Shown here: positions 45,746-57,908 of the stretch, piece after piece
How the letters are laid out: each line of letters begins with the position of its first letter
Numbering within the stretch: position 1 is the first letter of the stretch
NCBI RefSeq assembly: GCF_014066305.1
Contig: NW_023501115.1
Span: forward strand, 124,001 to 188,000
From: Letharia columbiana
Taxonomy: Eukaryota; Ascomycota; Lecanoromycetes; Lecanorales; Parmeliaceae
Length of the DNA stretch: 64,000 nt
Direction of reading: 5' to 3'
Notes under the pieces: generated by a model
Told to the model about the DNA's origin: nothing
The model's input: only the letters and a program-made list of their open reading frames with translations
Database searches by the model: none
Made by a program: the position numbers and the translations under genes

Positions 45746-47475
45746 TCATTCCTTCATCGTCTCCCCCTCTGCCACCGTAGCTCCATCATCGCCCCACAAC
45801 CCCTCCAATTTGAACTCCGCCGCCCATTCCTTTACAATTTCCTTGCTACCCGCACCACCTTCCCCTGCCTCAACCTCCTTGGGCGCGTCAACCCACCCTC
45901 TAATCCTGCCATCCCGCCAATCCATCAGCACGCCCATGGCCGCGCTCTGCAGATTCGGCACACCCCCCTTCCCCAACCTGCCCCTTTTCCTCGCGACCTG
46001 GACCAGGAAATCCGTCGTGACGTCTCCATTTGCACCCGCCGACACGAGCGTGGAGGGTGGGAGACCGTACTGGTCTAGCAGTGGCTGCAACGTGGCTTCG
46101 GAGCGTGAGAGACGGTGGAGGAGCAAAGTGATGGCGGGGATGGGGTCGGTGATTGCGGAGGGCGGGAGGGCGGAGAGGAGGGTTAGGTTTGCTTGATGGA
46201 TTTGTTTCGAAGAGAGATGGGGATGGGTTTCGCCATTCGCGCCTGGGCCGGAGGATGAGGGGAAGACGATACCCGGAGAATCGAGCAGTTTTAGTTTGTT
46301 GTCGAGCTTCACTTCTCGCAGAGCGGTTGTGACGCCAGCTTCTGCGCCTACGGGGCATGCAGTTGAAGATGAGCGAGAAAGGCGGGAGGTCAGAGCGTTG
46401 ATGACAGAGGATTTGCCCACGTTGGGGTAGCCGACTATGCCGACTGTGGTGCTGCGTTTTAGTTGTTGGGAGGAGGCGTAAGATTTCAGGGCGCGGAGTA
46501 GTGTTTCGCTTGTGCCTTTTACTGTAAGAGCTTTGTGATCGAAGGTGCGGGCGTTGGGCGCGGATGTATTCGCTCGAAGGGGAAGCGTGGGAAAGTATCG
46601 GCGGAGGTAGACGAGCCAGGCTTTTACCACCGGTGGAGGTACAAGGTCAATCTTGTTGAGGACGAGGATCAGCCGTTTTGACCCGGCGTCTGCGGCGGTA
46701 ATTTCGCGTTCTATCTCTCGAGAGCGAGTGCCGTTGGGATCGCGGGCATCGAGGACGTAGAGGAGGATGTCTGAGGTTGAAAGAACGGATTTGAAGACTT
46801 TGTCGAAGGCGCGGCGGGAGGATTCGAGTGTTTGGGGACCGGAGGTTGGGAGGGAGCTGGCGGTTGTGAGGACAGCGCCGCCTTCTGTTTCATCGTCTTG
46901 GTCCATTTCGTCCTCGTATTCGTCTGGCCCATGCTCATACTCCGCTGCTCGAGCTTTGGCAGAGGCTAGCAGGGCGCTCATGGGGTTTGCGGAGTCATTG
47001 GGCGTATCTTCGTCCATGTCTTCATCATCGAGGAGGTCTGAGAGTGTGTCCTCGCCGTCCACATTTGATGCCACTGGGACATTCTGGTCTGCTGATGCGG
47101 CAGCTTTTGTCACTTTTGCTTCTTCTCTCTTCCTCTGAAATTCCTCCTCCTTCAAGCGCTTCTTCTCTTCGATCTCGTGGAGGATGCGGTCTTTGTAGGG
47201 GAAGAGATTGGGGATGCCCGGATCCTTCTTTAATCGTGACCGCCATTCTGGGTTCTACAATATTGATGAGCTAGGTCAGGTGCTGAGGTGTGGAATCAGG
47301 CCAGACGTTTTTTGCAAGCTTCCTTTGTTTTCGTTGCTTCGCAGCACTAGCTTTCTCGATCTTATGCCGTAATCGCACCGGTGTGCGTTTCGACTTGGGC
47401 TCTGTAACGTGATTAGTACTGTATATTATAGATGAAGCCATGAGTAGGTATCCCACTCCCAGGTTTATTAGCCAT
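45746..47475 (-). CDS. NUG1: Nug1/nucleostemin-type circularly permuted GTPase
   Basis: Nuclear/nucleolar GTPase needed for maturation and export of the 60S ribosomal subunit. Exons (complement): 47457-47475, 47307-47401, 45746-47254; 540 residues. Exon 1 gives MANKPG plus one base; the next exon supplies the basic nucleolar N-terminus PKSKRTPVRLRHKIEK. The family hallmark NPEWRSRLKKDPGIPNLFP opens exon 3. The GTPase motifs are permuted: the G4 motif LNKIDLVP comes before the P-loop GYPNVGKSSVIN and G3 DSPG. A DARDPNGTRS motif lies before G4. An acidic stretch (about residues 115-135) separates the N-terminal part from the GTPase. All nucleotide-binding motifs are intact. Convergent with Dpb4. 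Confidence 0.93.
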
Positions 47476-48053
47476 TATGAATTTTGTGTGCCTTGTTCAA
47501 GCCTGGTCCTGCTGCAGTTGCGGTTTCAAATGGTGAAAAAAAGTTCGTGCCGAGGTACTCTATGCCAAGATTTCGCATGCTACGGAGTAGCCTATTCGCT
47601 GCAAGGGTCTGTCTGCATTTGCCGCTTTACTCGGGATGGTAAATCTAGACCTGGATACATCTATAGATACTCTCCAGCTGTTGGAAGGCTTTCTTACATA
47701 AAGCTGGTGCTCCCTACTCTCCAGCCCTGAGCGATTGTAGGCACTCACACTTATTGGTTCTGGAAATCTGAAGGAAAGCCACCGTTTTCTCCTTTTCTCT
47801 CGGGAGTCCCACGGCTTGAAGTGCTTATTTCCACAGCATATTCTATTAAAGGCGCCCAAAAGAAGGTAGGTCAGAATTTTCGTAACTCACATGATGTTTG
47901 GTTTCAAGATCCGATCTGAATGACCAATGCTACAGATGCTAAGCCGATCAGATTCTTTTTGGCACGATAGACTTTTCCTCCTAGATTCACTTTCTCACGT
48001 CCGACATTCCCCCATCAGTCGATTAAAGCAAAGACGTCCGAAATAACATCAAG
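47476..48053. promoter_or_regulatory. Divergent promoter region (NUG1 / HAD phosphatase)
   Basis: About 580 bases between the two start codons. No distinct site can be asserted. Confidence 0.4.
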
Positions 48054-49018
48054 ATGCCATTGCTAGAGGAGAACCCAACGTTTACAGGCCGGCCAGAGAC
48101 TCACAAATTTGCCGGAATCCTCTTTGATATGGACGGAACCATAGTCGACTCAACAGACGCTATCGTCAAACATTGGCACAAGTGCAATCTTCTCGGCCGC
48201 GCGTTGTGTGTGAGGCGCATTTCAGCTTACTGTCTGTAGAATAGGCAAAGAACTAGGAGTGGATCCTGCCATGATACTGCAGTCTTCACACGGGAGGAGA
48301 TCGATAGATACGTTTCAGCTGTACGATCCAAGCAAGGCCAATTGGGAGTGTGAGTGGTCCAGCTTTGCCCCGTGTTTGCATGACTGACATGCGTCGAGCT
48401 AACGAAAGGCTAGATGTCAGTCACGTTGAAGGCTTGATCCCTAGACAATTTGGGCTCGACGCTGTTGAGGTGCCTGGGGCCAGAAGTGGGTCATGACCCG
48501 ATCTTCATCTCAAAGAAGGCATGCTGACTCCGGAAACATGAAGACTTGCTCGCATCGCTCGAGGCAGCCAAGGTGCCATGGGCAATCGTAACAAGTGGTA
48601 CACGACCTCTTGTAACTGGATGGCTTGACGTAATGAAGCTTGCTCATCCTCGGAACTTGGTCGTTGCGGAAGATGTGAAAGAGGGAAAGCCAGGTCGGTC
48701 AAGTCCTGATGAGTGGTTGAGAGATGGCATCGATAGACACTGACGAGATTAGATCCCGAATGCTATCGTCTCGGGCGAGAAAAGCTCGGTTTAAGCGCCG
48801 ACACCAGGGTTCTCGTGGTTGAGGACTCTCCAGCCGGCATCCGTGCTGGAAAGGCTGCGTCGTGCAATGTGGTTGGGCTGGCGACAACGCACGATATCGC
48901 GCAACTGCGAGAAAATGGCCCCGATTGGATCGTCAAGGATCTTCAGAGTGTTCGGTTTGTCAATAGGAACGCGGATACAGGGGAGGTTGCCATAGAGATT
49001 TTGCACTCGCTAGAGTAG
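48054..49018 (+). CDS. HAD phosphatase, glycerol-3-phosphatase/2-deoxyglucose-6-phosphatase-like
   Basis: Haloacid-dehalogenase-type sugar/polyol phosphatase of the Gpp1/Gpp2-Dog1 group; in yeast these make glycerol from glycerol 3-phosphate or act on 2-deoxyglucose 6-phosphate. Exons: 48054-48181, 48240-48349, 48414-48485, 48544-48693, 48753-49018; 241 residues, normal size. Motif I is FDMDGTIVDST with both catalytic aspartates. Motif II Ser/Thr is in AIVTSGTRPL. Motif III Lys is in VKEGKPDPECY, and motif IV is VVEDSPAGIRAGKAA. Exon 4 begins NLLASLEAAK. Introns are all 51-64 nt. Sequence alone cannot separate the glycerol-phosphatase role from the deoxyglucose-phosphatase role. Confidence 0.88.
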
Positions 49019-49261
49019 AAGCGCAAAGATCTTCTTCAGGCATCTTTGCGAGCGGTACAACATAAGTACTTGGTACCCAGGTCGAGGGATGGGGAGGGAG
49101 TGGGGAGAAGGGGGGAGGGGGGGTTTGGGTTTGAGTGGTCTGGTAGAGATCTAGATTTGAAGCCTCAAGGGCATCTTGAATTAGCAGACGTTGGTGCTGT
49201 TGGATCATCGCCGGGAAGCGCGAAAAGGAAGGTCGAAAGCTTGTAATGACCCTTGTCGACT
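49019..49261. other. Intergenic region 3' of the HAD phosphatase gene
   Basis: Probably the phosphatase 3' UTR; contains a short G-rich stretch at 49088-49128. Confidence 0.4.
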
Positions 49262-49651
49262 TCATTCCCCAACTTGCTCTAGCTCATTGTACTTCCGTTG
49301 CCACCGAGTGTAGGAATTACCGGATACGGACGTCTTTTTCTTTGCTTTTCGGTTAGAATCCCGCCGATCAGTGGAAAAAGGGGCAAAAGATCGTCCAAGT
49401 GACGAAGCGGGAGGATTGACGTTGACGATCTTTGCGCTTTGGGGCAATTCGCCATTTTGTGCCGAAAAAGAGATATGCGACGAATGATGATGAGACATGG
49501 GCGGTGTGGCAGTACTAAGGTTCAAACGGCCAGTCGGCCCTTGCACCTTGCGTCGCGGAGTGCAGACTGCACCGTCGCAGCTGAGCGTTTCCTTCCCCGT
49601 TTTGTTCTACCATTTTGACAGGGGACTGCCCCTGGGGCTTGTGGCGTCCAT
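49262..49651 (-). pseudogene. Possible small gene with an early in-frame stop (doubtful)
   Basis: An ATG at 49651 opens MDATSPRGSPLSKW, meets TAG at 49607-49609, and the same frame then stays open for 115 more codons to a TGA-type end at 49262. Residues after the stop include CTPRRKVQGPTGRLNLS, then a Ser/His-rich part and a basic C-terminus (SNRKAKKKTSVSG, then YTRWQRKYNELEQVGE). A 30-base GTAG...CTCAG segment around the stop would keep frame if removed, but that is shorter than accepted fungal introns. No family recognised. It could also be a chance frame. Confidence 0.25.
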
Positions 49652-52101
49652 TAGAACAGCTGAAGTCTTTCGGAAAGCACACCTTCCAGCAAAGCGTCGC
49701 CGTTGGCTTGGATATGTGCGATACCGGTTAGAACGGAGCGATGTGATAGCCTACGGTAGTAGGGAAGAGGAGAAGCCGGTTTGACAGCGCAGCGCCAAGA
49801 GCTTGGTACTGGGAATTGATCATTCGATGCGCGCCTTATTAGTACGGAGGTACCTACGGTAGTCATGAAGCAAATACGAGGTATCTGAGCCAAGTGTGCT
49901 CAGTTCCAATCGTGCAATTAATTCCTTCCCTAATTAATTACCTCAGGCGTGTGAGATTCCTTTTCGGATTCAACAGGTGGTGAGAAGTGTCTTCTTCGAG
50001 TCGTTCAGGTCTCATGTGTTCTGGAGGCTTGCAGGTACGGCTTCCGACAGGATGACTACCGAACACTGTTGCACTCGCAGTGCCGTGAGCCTAGGCAACT
50101 TGACAGCTGTCTCACTCTCCACACTACCTACTAGGTACTACTTGTATGAGAAGTGAAAGTCTGAAAGTTGCCCCAGTCTGCCGGTAAGAGGGGCGGGAGG
50201 GGCATTCGAAGCTATGTACATAGGGAATTCCGACGATCTCGATGATCTGCAAGGGAGATAAAATCATCCGGAAAGTGCTTTGGGAGCCTCAACACTCCCA
50301 CTTCAACGTCGTCATGATCATCCCGACAAAGCGCGCTTCCCGACTTTCCGACTTGCAACGACTATACTTTGATCCAACCATTTACCGAAACCTGCGCACA
50401 GCTGCACCTATGTATCCTGGACCTTATGGTCTGGACCACGCGCATCTCAGTTGATGACTCTTTCCATCACGGCAGTTGATTGCTCTGGAGTGCTGAGAGT
50501 CTAAAGAGTCTCAAGGACTGACTCCTACCCTACCCTACTGATTCTACTGTTCCATCTTCGATACCGCCTAACGGCAATCCCCCACTGCCACATGTTGCTT
50601 ACCACCAGATACTAAATGGTACTAATGCAGTCAGCGTGTATCCATGTATCCATGTATCCAGAAATAGGTCCCTGCGTCACCAGCGCGATCGTGCCGACAA
50701 CGTCTGTTTGCCTCGCCACACTGAACTGGTGTTGACCTAGATGGATGATTGGGGGTGGAAATTAGAATGATAGGAATGAGTCTAGTCAGACGGTGGACCG
50801 GAGGATAAATCGAGTTCTAAACCATGGACAGATGAGATGGCAGGAGTAAAAAGGATCAAAAATAGCATAGTCAGTCGTGGGAAGGACCGTAATTGCGGCC
50901 AGGGGTATCTGAGAATAAAGTAGCGGTAGGCCTCGTGGCAGATCTTAGCGAACCATGGCGGAGTATCGCTTTAGACACGCTTTTCCCACTCTTCTCTGCC
51001 TCTGGCAATGACGACAGTAGTCATGTGAAGAACTCGTATACGATCCAGTTATGCTTTGGATGATGTGGAAATTGATGATCACGCAAGGGGGAAGTCGAAG
51101 TACCTCGTGCCTCAAGTAGCAAAAATCCGAACGCTATAATTCTTCTCGCTTCGACTCTTGTGCATGCGGCATATGTGGAGAAAGTTGACTTGAGGCGCGC
51201 GGTGAATTGAGTGGATGGATTGATGACGGCAGTTGAACCAAAGGAAAGCCTGGACCACCCTCCAACTTTGCAATCGAGCATACACGATTGCAGCAAGCAA
51301 ACCCAAAGCCTGATTTGCACGGCAGGGAAGTCTTGGTACCCGAAGTCTTGGCTGGGAACAAGGCTAATGGATTTATGGACTACTTTACTAAAAGGGAGAC
51401 TAAGGTAAGTTAGGTAGCCGCTAAAGATGGGGCAAGGAACAGGGGTAATGTACACACTACCTTACACACTAAAGTACCGTCCGGCGTCCTAGTCCTTTAG
51501 CGGTGCCCCTAGCCGCGGGGCCCTCCCGGAGCTTTCGCGCCGTTCGTCGGTATCTTTTTCGCCCTCTCTCTCGCTCTCGCTCTCTCTCTCTCTCTGTCTG
51601 TCTCAATTCTTTTCCAAACAGATTAAACGTTAGTCCATTCGTTGTTTTCTTCAGTAATACTACCTGATCCCCTCGATCTTCCTTCTGTGTACCCTTTTGA
51701 AAAAACCCTCACACTCGCTCACCCAACTTGGTCTGCTTTATTGACCCATTACATTCGCTTTTTCCTCTTCTCTTGCAAATCCATTGGATCCGTGCCCCCC
51801 CCACCCCCCTCCTTCTACCAATCGTAGCTGCCCACTAACACCCGGAACCGCTCGAAACCACCCTCCAGAACATACACTTCCCATCACCAGATCACATTGT
51901 CACGATCCCAAGTACCGTTCCTGGGCTTGTCCATAGCAGCTGAAGCTCTTCGGCGACTCCTTGTCCCAAAGCGTGCTGGGCCTCCCGAAAGTTCAAATAT
52001 ATTACCGAGTATATTGACTTGCTTGCTCTCGAAGCCCCTGCGACTCACGGCCATTCTTCCTCCCAACACCACATGCGAATCATGGTCAATTGATTCCCGC
52101 A
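49652..52101. other. Long region upstream of the homeobox gene
   Basis: About 2.4 kb without a supported gene. Three tandem copies of a TGTATCCA unit lie at about 50637-50661. A CT-rich tract at 51561-51604, a further pyrimidine-rich stretch and several short upstream ATG frames lie in the last 550 bases, which probably form the homeobox gene's promoter and long leader. Confidence 0.45.
51561..51604 (+). repeat. CT-rich microsatellite-like tract
   Basis: A nearly pure alternating C/T tract with a few G interruptions, about 500 bases upstream of the homeobox start codon. CT tracts of this kind are common in fungal promoters close to transcription start sites. Confidence 0.7.
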
Positions 52102-54323
52102 ATGGCACACAATCATTACGAATATTCTCAACCAGAGTCTATGTTCCCCGCTGCAGACTCCGCCTACCAATTCCCGGGCTCAATGCCAAAGAATGAGTCG
52201 CATGATTACCACACCGCTGAGGATACGCCCTTCCAAGTCAGTTACAAACCGTACAACGAACGACAATCCTATCCGGCTCAAAACATTTCAAACACCGACG
52301 ACGGTGACTTAGGAACACGTTCCCGTCTCACGCAAGAGCAGCTAGCTACACTGGAAGCCGAATTTGCCGAGAGATACAAGCCGAATACAGAATACAAGAA
52401 GTCTCTAGCCGAAAAGATGGGTGTTGAATTTCAAAAAGTCAACGTAAGTGGCCACCCTGCGTGTGTCATATTTCGTATTGACCTTGGTCGCAGAATTGGT
52501 TTCAGAATCGCCGAGCTAAAGCCAAACATCAGAATCCACAAGAGCGGAGATATGATGTTTCACCGGAGCAGGAGACCCGTCAAGGTCCAGCAACCGCATT
52601 CTCCTCAACGGAGTACGAAGGAATGCCTCAATCTTTTCCCTCGGAAAATTTCTCTTCCCCAGGACAGGGCCCTGTCCTGTCAACAGATTTTGCTACCGCC
52701 TTTGACTTCCCCAACTTGGAGGAGATGAATCGACAGTACAACGCTAACATGAGCGGCCTTCCAAATTTCGACAGCAATGCAACTTTGCAACCCGATTTTT
52801 CCAATACTGCAGTAGCCGATCCTATGTGGTCGACCGACTCTTACGATATCTTGAAGATGCCGTCTCAAACGGTCGTGGAACGAGACCTATTTGGATGGTC
52901 TCCAGATTCTTTCGCCGACGCATCTGCCCAAATGCAGGGCCAAAGGTTCATCCCTGGCCACACCGACGCTCAATCTCAACCAATGTACCACACTGCTATT
53001 GACGGGAGCCCTGTTGGAAATCCCTCAACCCAGAGCTTTGTCACGACTTCTTCCGAGGGAGGTGAGCCTCAGGAATTCATGACTCCACCACAAGGGACTT
53101 CTCCGATGCGGAGTCTCAACCAGTCAATTTTCCCGCATCGAGGATCGGATTCGTCTGATTTGGCAGCAAATTTTGACACCATAAACATCCAGCAATCACG
53201 GGCTGGACTCGGAGGACTACGTGGGACATCCAATCCTGCGTCTGCAACAGCACTTGTCTCCACTACTGGTCTTGCAACGCCTCAAGTCAGTCCTGATGCA
53301 ATCGTCTCCGAGTCGCCCTTTGCGGCGGGCTCTTCGGAACTCGCTGCGAGGAAGAGGCGTCCACGACCGTTGGCCCTTCAGAACGATTCGAGCCGAAGCA
53401 TATCATATACAGGACCTGTAACATCGTCTTCGCACCTGCGAGCGTCTCCCCCAGGTTCACGCAAACAATCACCAGTTCGCCGTATCAGATCGACGGGAAA
53501 CAATATGAACGTCATGACTGGAAGAGTAACAAAACCTGGCACGGTATCTGCTCAAATGTCCCCTCGGAACTTTGAATCCTGCTTCCAACTGGCTTCATTG
53601 TCGGAATCTCAGCCGAACGCGTCTATCAACGCACACATCTCTCAAACACCACGTGCTGAACAGAGCCTTCTCACGCCATCTTCTGCCACCTTCGCACCAC
53701 AGGCCCATGCAACTTGGCCAAGTTATGCCTCCAGTTGCAGTCCATTGGCTCCGAGCTGGGAGCAAAGCGTCCATGACAGCAGCGCTCCTGCCTACGCTGC
53801 TCAACACGGCTACAACTTGCCTCCATCACCTCCGGTCTACCAAAACGCAGCCTCTCAAATACCGTTTGAACAGGCGCATCACCAGCAGCCATTTGCGTTT
53901 CACTGCCCTCCGCAGTCCGCCCCTCCGCATCTAACAAGCTTCTTTGACGCCTCGCCTTCAATGCCAGCTGACGGGTTCAATGCGGGCTGGCCTACTCCGT
54001 CAGTCACACCACCGGAGCCTTATCGAAACGGTCCACAGATGCCTTTGCCCATGCGACCGAATCACACGCTCCACCATAGTCACAGCGGACCAATGAATTT
54101 CTTTGCAGGTACACCACAAAGCTTCCCGAGCTCCCACCCTAGTATGGGACCGTTCCAGCCTTACCAAGCACCTTTTCAGAGCACGCCTCCTGCACCCAAG
54201 GAGCTCGACATCAAAATTGATATCGGTCCGCCTGTTCCATCTCAACATGGGCAAGAGGTCAAAACGTATACTTTTAATCACAGCACGCCCAAAGACTTTT
54301 CGCCTGGCAATGGAAAGAAGTAG
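52102..54323 (+). CDS. Homeobox transcription factor
   Basis: DNA-binding regulator with one N-terminal homeodomain; fungal relatives often control development and sporulation. Exons: 52102-52443 and 52494-54323; 723 residues. The homeodomain spans about residues 72-128: TRSRLTQEQLATLEAEFAE, then EYKKSLAEKMGV, and the recognition helix KVNNWFQNRRAKAKH. The only intron (50 nt) interrupts the codon row just before NWFQNRR, a position often used in homeobox genes. Beyond it the protein is long, disordered and Ser/Pro/Gln-rich, without a second domain. The ATG at 52102 is the first in frame downstream of the leader. Wide gaps on both sides set this gene apart from the rest of the window. Confidence 0.92.
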
Positions 54324-55317
54324 CCATCAGCGAGTCATGGCGGGAGAATGGACCGCGGAAACTGTCATTACTAGGGCCCCTCGACTTGGACTGCCAGCCT
54401 CTGGAGTGAGGAAGCAGGCGTCGAGCGGGCGGCGGTCACCGAAGATTGTCGAGCAACGATGTACGAGTATCACGCTTCTTTTACGGTCCGCCTCACGAGG
54501 GTCAATCGTTGAGTGTAGAGGAAGGTTCAGTTTCGCAAGCCTGCGTGGGATAGCGGTCTGGACAGACACATACAGCTTAATATACTAATACTAATTCGGC
54601 GTTGATATTCGAGGCGCATCTACATAACGAATTTGTCGATGGTCAAGCATATAGATTTCTATGCACGGGCAACAAGTGTGATTGTTCTGCTATATCCTGC
54701 CATTTCTCCATGACTGGAACATGACACGCTTGCGGGGGCCACGGGGAGCGAATGGGAGGGGGATACCCCTGAATCGGGCGAACAGGAGCATTTGCATTTG
54801 GCGCATGTGATTGTATGAGATAGCAGGCGTGTTGAGCGTTCTTTGTTGCTTGGAAATGTCGGGCGGAACTTTGTCTGTTTGATGGTGGCAATGAAGGAGG
54901 AACATACGAGACGCGATAGGTGGAATACACGCTGGGGATCATGGACATCTCGCAATAGGCCAAGGCCAAAATACCAAACCAAATTCTATCATCAAGAGAG
55001 CTGCTCATTCGTTGCGAATCCATGAGACACGTTCTAACCCCCATACATAGCATATGTGATTTGCCAGGCGTATGGACCCTTTTTTTTTCTTTTTCGCTTT
55101 GTATTTGATAGCAGTAGAGTACGCGTAATGGCTCTCTTTTCCCTTTTTCCCTTTTTTCCCTTTTTTCCCTCTTTCCCTCTTTCTCTCTTTCCCTCTTCAT
55201 TAGACTTCCATTGGACCCTGAGACCGATGCTGATCCGGCCTAGACGCCAATCATCCGCTGTATGATTTTCTCCAACTTCTCCAACTTCTCCAAATTCTCA
55301 GGATACTTTAAAGATGC

Positions 55318-55325
<8 letters not shown>

Positions 55326-55371
<46 letters not shown>

Positions 55372-55386
55372 ACACAACACACACAC
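55326..55386. repeat. (CA)n microsatellite
   Basis: About 20 uninterrupted CA units at 55326-55366, then one T interruption and further CA/CAA units to about 55386. Such alternating purine-pyrimidine runs can adopt Z-DNA and are length-variable. Confidence 0.95.
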
Positions 55387-55599
55387 TAACCCACTATCCA
55401 CTTAACAAACTTTGCCCACCAGTGGTCGCCTCTTTCCGCATTCAGGTACATCGTAGATCAAACTCTACCGAACCAAATAGCCGGGTTTCCCTCCGATTGG
55501 CGATTGGCAACGTCTCCCTCCCTTCTCTTCCCCCACCATCATCTGATGAATGATGATCCATCCCCATCACCCTCACCATCATCATCATCCCCACACCCT

Positions 55600-55602
<3 letters not shown>

Positions 55603-55644
<42 letters not shown>

Positions 55645-55790
55645 TATCATTATCATTATCATTATGATTATCATTATGATTATCATTATCATCATCATCA
55701 TCACCAGCACCATCACCATCATCATGAGCATCACCAGCACCAGCACCATCACCACCACCATCACCATCATCATCACCATCACCATCAACA
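55603..55790. repeat. (CAT)n and degenerate CAT/CAC tract
   Basis: Fourteen perfect CAT units at 55603-55644, followed by about 145 bases of TAT/CAT/CAC/CAG variants. In frame this would code for a His run, but no gene surrounds it. Likely a hypervariable locus. Confidence 0.95.
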
Positions 55791-57908
55791 ACCAGAAATT
55801 GAATACCCCTACTACTCATACTCCTACCCTTACCCCTACCTCTGGCTCAAGTACCGGAGCTACTACTTCTACTACCGTTGCCACTAAAATAAAATACAAT
55901 CCATCATCACCATCCATTATACCTCCCTCGGCTTCTCTTTCTTCCCTTCTTCCAGACTTAGCATTGAGAACGAGAGAAGAAGGGGGAAAAAAAAAAAAAG
56001 TTGGCAACGGCCACCCCACGCCCACGCCCAACCCAAAGCAAAAACGCCCCCCTTCCCCCAAGCCAGCCCTTCCTGCATGAGCCTAATCCAGAGCACCTTA
56101 ACCAGCTACATGCAGATTTAATCGCTTACGACATCCCATTCGAGACCTCACCACCAAAGACCATCCGCCGAAAAGAAGTTCGATGGCTTGATTTGTGGGA
56201 GGGGAATTTCTTTGTTCCCTCCCTTTCCCCCCCCCGGCGACAGCTGCATGCACGATGCACGATGCACGCAATTGGATTTCTGTTTGAGGCTATGAGCCGA
56301 TGCCGATGGTGATGGCGAGTTGAGGGCCCCAGCGTTTTTTTCGTCTGTGGACTTTTGATAAGGGAGGAGAATGATAGGGAGAATCCGTCAAAACTTGGCA
56401 CAGTTGGGATGGGGATTCCATCAACCCCTGCCATTGGTTCTTTTTTTTATTTTCTCCATCTTTTTCCTGTCTTTGCCTGCACGGGATTGATGATTATGCG
56501 GCTGCTGACAGGCTACTCTATCCGTGTGTGCGAGCGTAGTACCTTGTTGACTTCCTGCAAGATTCGGGCGCTTCTGCTTCATCTTGCAGCCTGTTGTGGC
56601 ACCTTTTTGTGGATGGAACATTTTCGGCGAATTAGGGATGTCGCGGGAGTGCATTGGTTTTGGTAGGCTGTCAGAGCTGCATGTACAGGGTGGGTATGCA
56701 TGCAGGTGATTGACTTACCTGAATGCTGGGGGGTGTGGCACGGAGCTCTCTGTCAAAGACTTCTAGATTTCGCTTCTGCAGCATCTTGCATGGCTGTGGG
56801 TGTGGCAACGTCGGGGAGCGCGGCTTCCTCATTCGCGGCCTCGTGACGCGGGTGACTATACTGCAAATTCATTTGCTGTGGTTTGATTACGAGGCATGCG
56901 GCTTTCTGCACGATTTTGCAAAACTTGGGATTTGGGTTTTGGGGGATTTTACAGCCTCATCCTGGATTATCTTTTTCAGCTCCGTGTTTTCTCGCAGCCA
57001 GATGGCAGTACCCAGAGTATGTGATCCTCCATCTCCATCTACCATGATCATGGTCGAAGCTTCTGTCTTGGTGTCATCCTGCCAGATGTCATTCTGAATT
57101 AAAGCCGTGTTGCGGGTCGTGTTTTTTCCTCGCTCGAGGGCTGCATGAAAGGGTATGCAGGTTGCTTTTTTGGCGCGCTAGAAAGAAGTTGGAGGTGGGG
57201 CGGATTCGCGATCCCAAGCCGCCCGTTCAGTTCTTCCCTTTTTTTTCTCTTTCTTCACGGGTCAAGCTGCCAGCCGAAGTTGCAACCGAGCAGAGTTGAA
57301 ACTGGAGGCTTTGAGGGTGTAAGGGCGGTTTGTGAGGCTCGAATGCTTAGTTCCTTGACCCCCGGGGCCGTCCAACTTTGACGTTGCGGACAGGGCAAGG
57401 GTGGGTAATTTTTAGAGGGACCGTTGAATTCATGCAGCACTCGCAGTGTCGCAAATTTGGATCGATTCCATCTCTCACGACAGCATGCTTTGTGGGTGAT
57501 CAAAAACTCAATTACTCTTCGCTCTTCATTCAGGTCTCCGTCGCGCACTCAAGCGAAAACAATACTCTCGCCAATCGACATCTTCACCCTGTCTGATGCG
57601 TGCACGGCCTTTCCAAAAATAGATTCGTAATAATCTTACACACATATACGGATACCTCCGTGTACATACATGGAATCTAGGTGCTTCAGGCACAAAAATG
57701 AGGGTATCTGAACGCCACTCAGCGCCGATCCATGCATCCAAGAAATGCCAGCTCGCATGTAAGAGCAAAAGCGCAAGAGTTGGTTTTTGGTCCCCAGAAC
57801 GCCGGCGCAATAATCTGTGACTTGGCGAAGTGCAAAATGAAATGGCAAACGCCGTTCGAATCCAAGAATACTAGCGACTCGGTCAAATCCGGTGGGGTCT
57901 AGTCGAGG

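Larger units (their letters stand above)
54324..57908. other. Long gene-poor region with microsatellites
   Basis: About 3.6 kb between the homeobox stop and the coiled-coil gene's stop. It holds a T/C-rich tract (55079-55200), a CA repeat, a long CAT-type tract and an A13 run near 55987. Open frames here are translations of repeats. A large region for a convergent pair; no supported gene was found. Confidence 0.5.

Noticed and set aside
55504..56080. His-rich and Ile-rich plus-strand frames
   Set aside because: Pure translations of the CAT microsatellite with no flanking coding character.
57815..57865. Possible tRNA from a GTTCGAATCC B-box-like sequence and a TGGCGAAG A-box-like sequence
   Set aside because: The spacing is too short and the bases beside the TTCGAAT loop do not pair to form a T stem; no acceptor stem.
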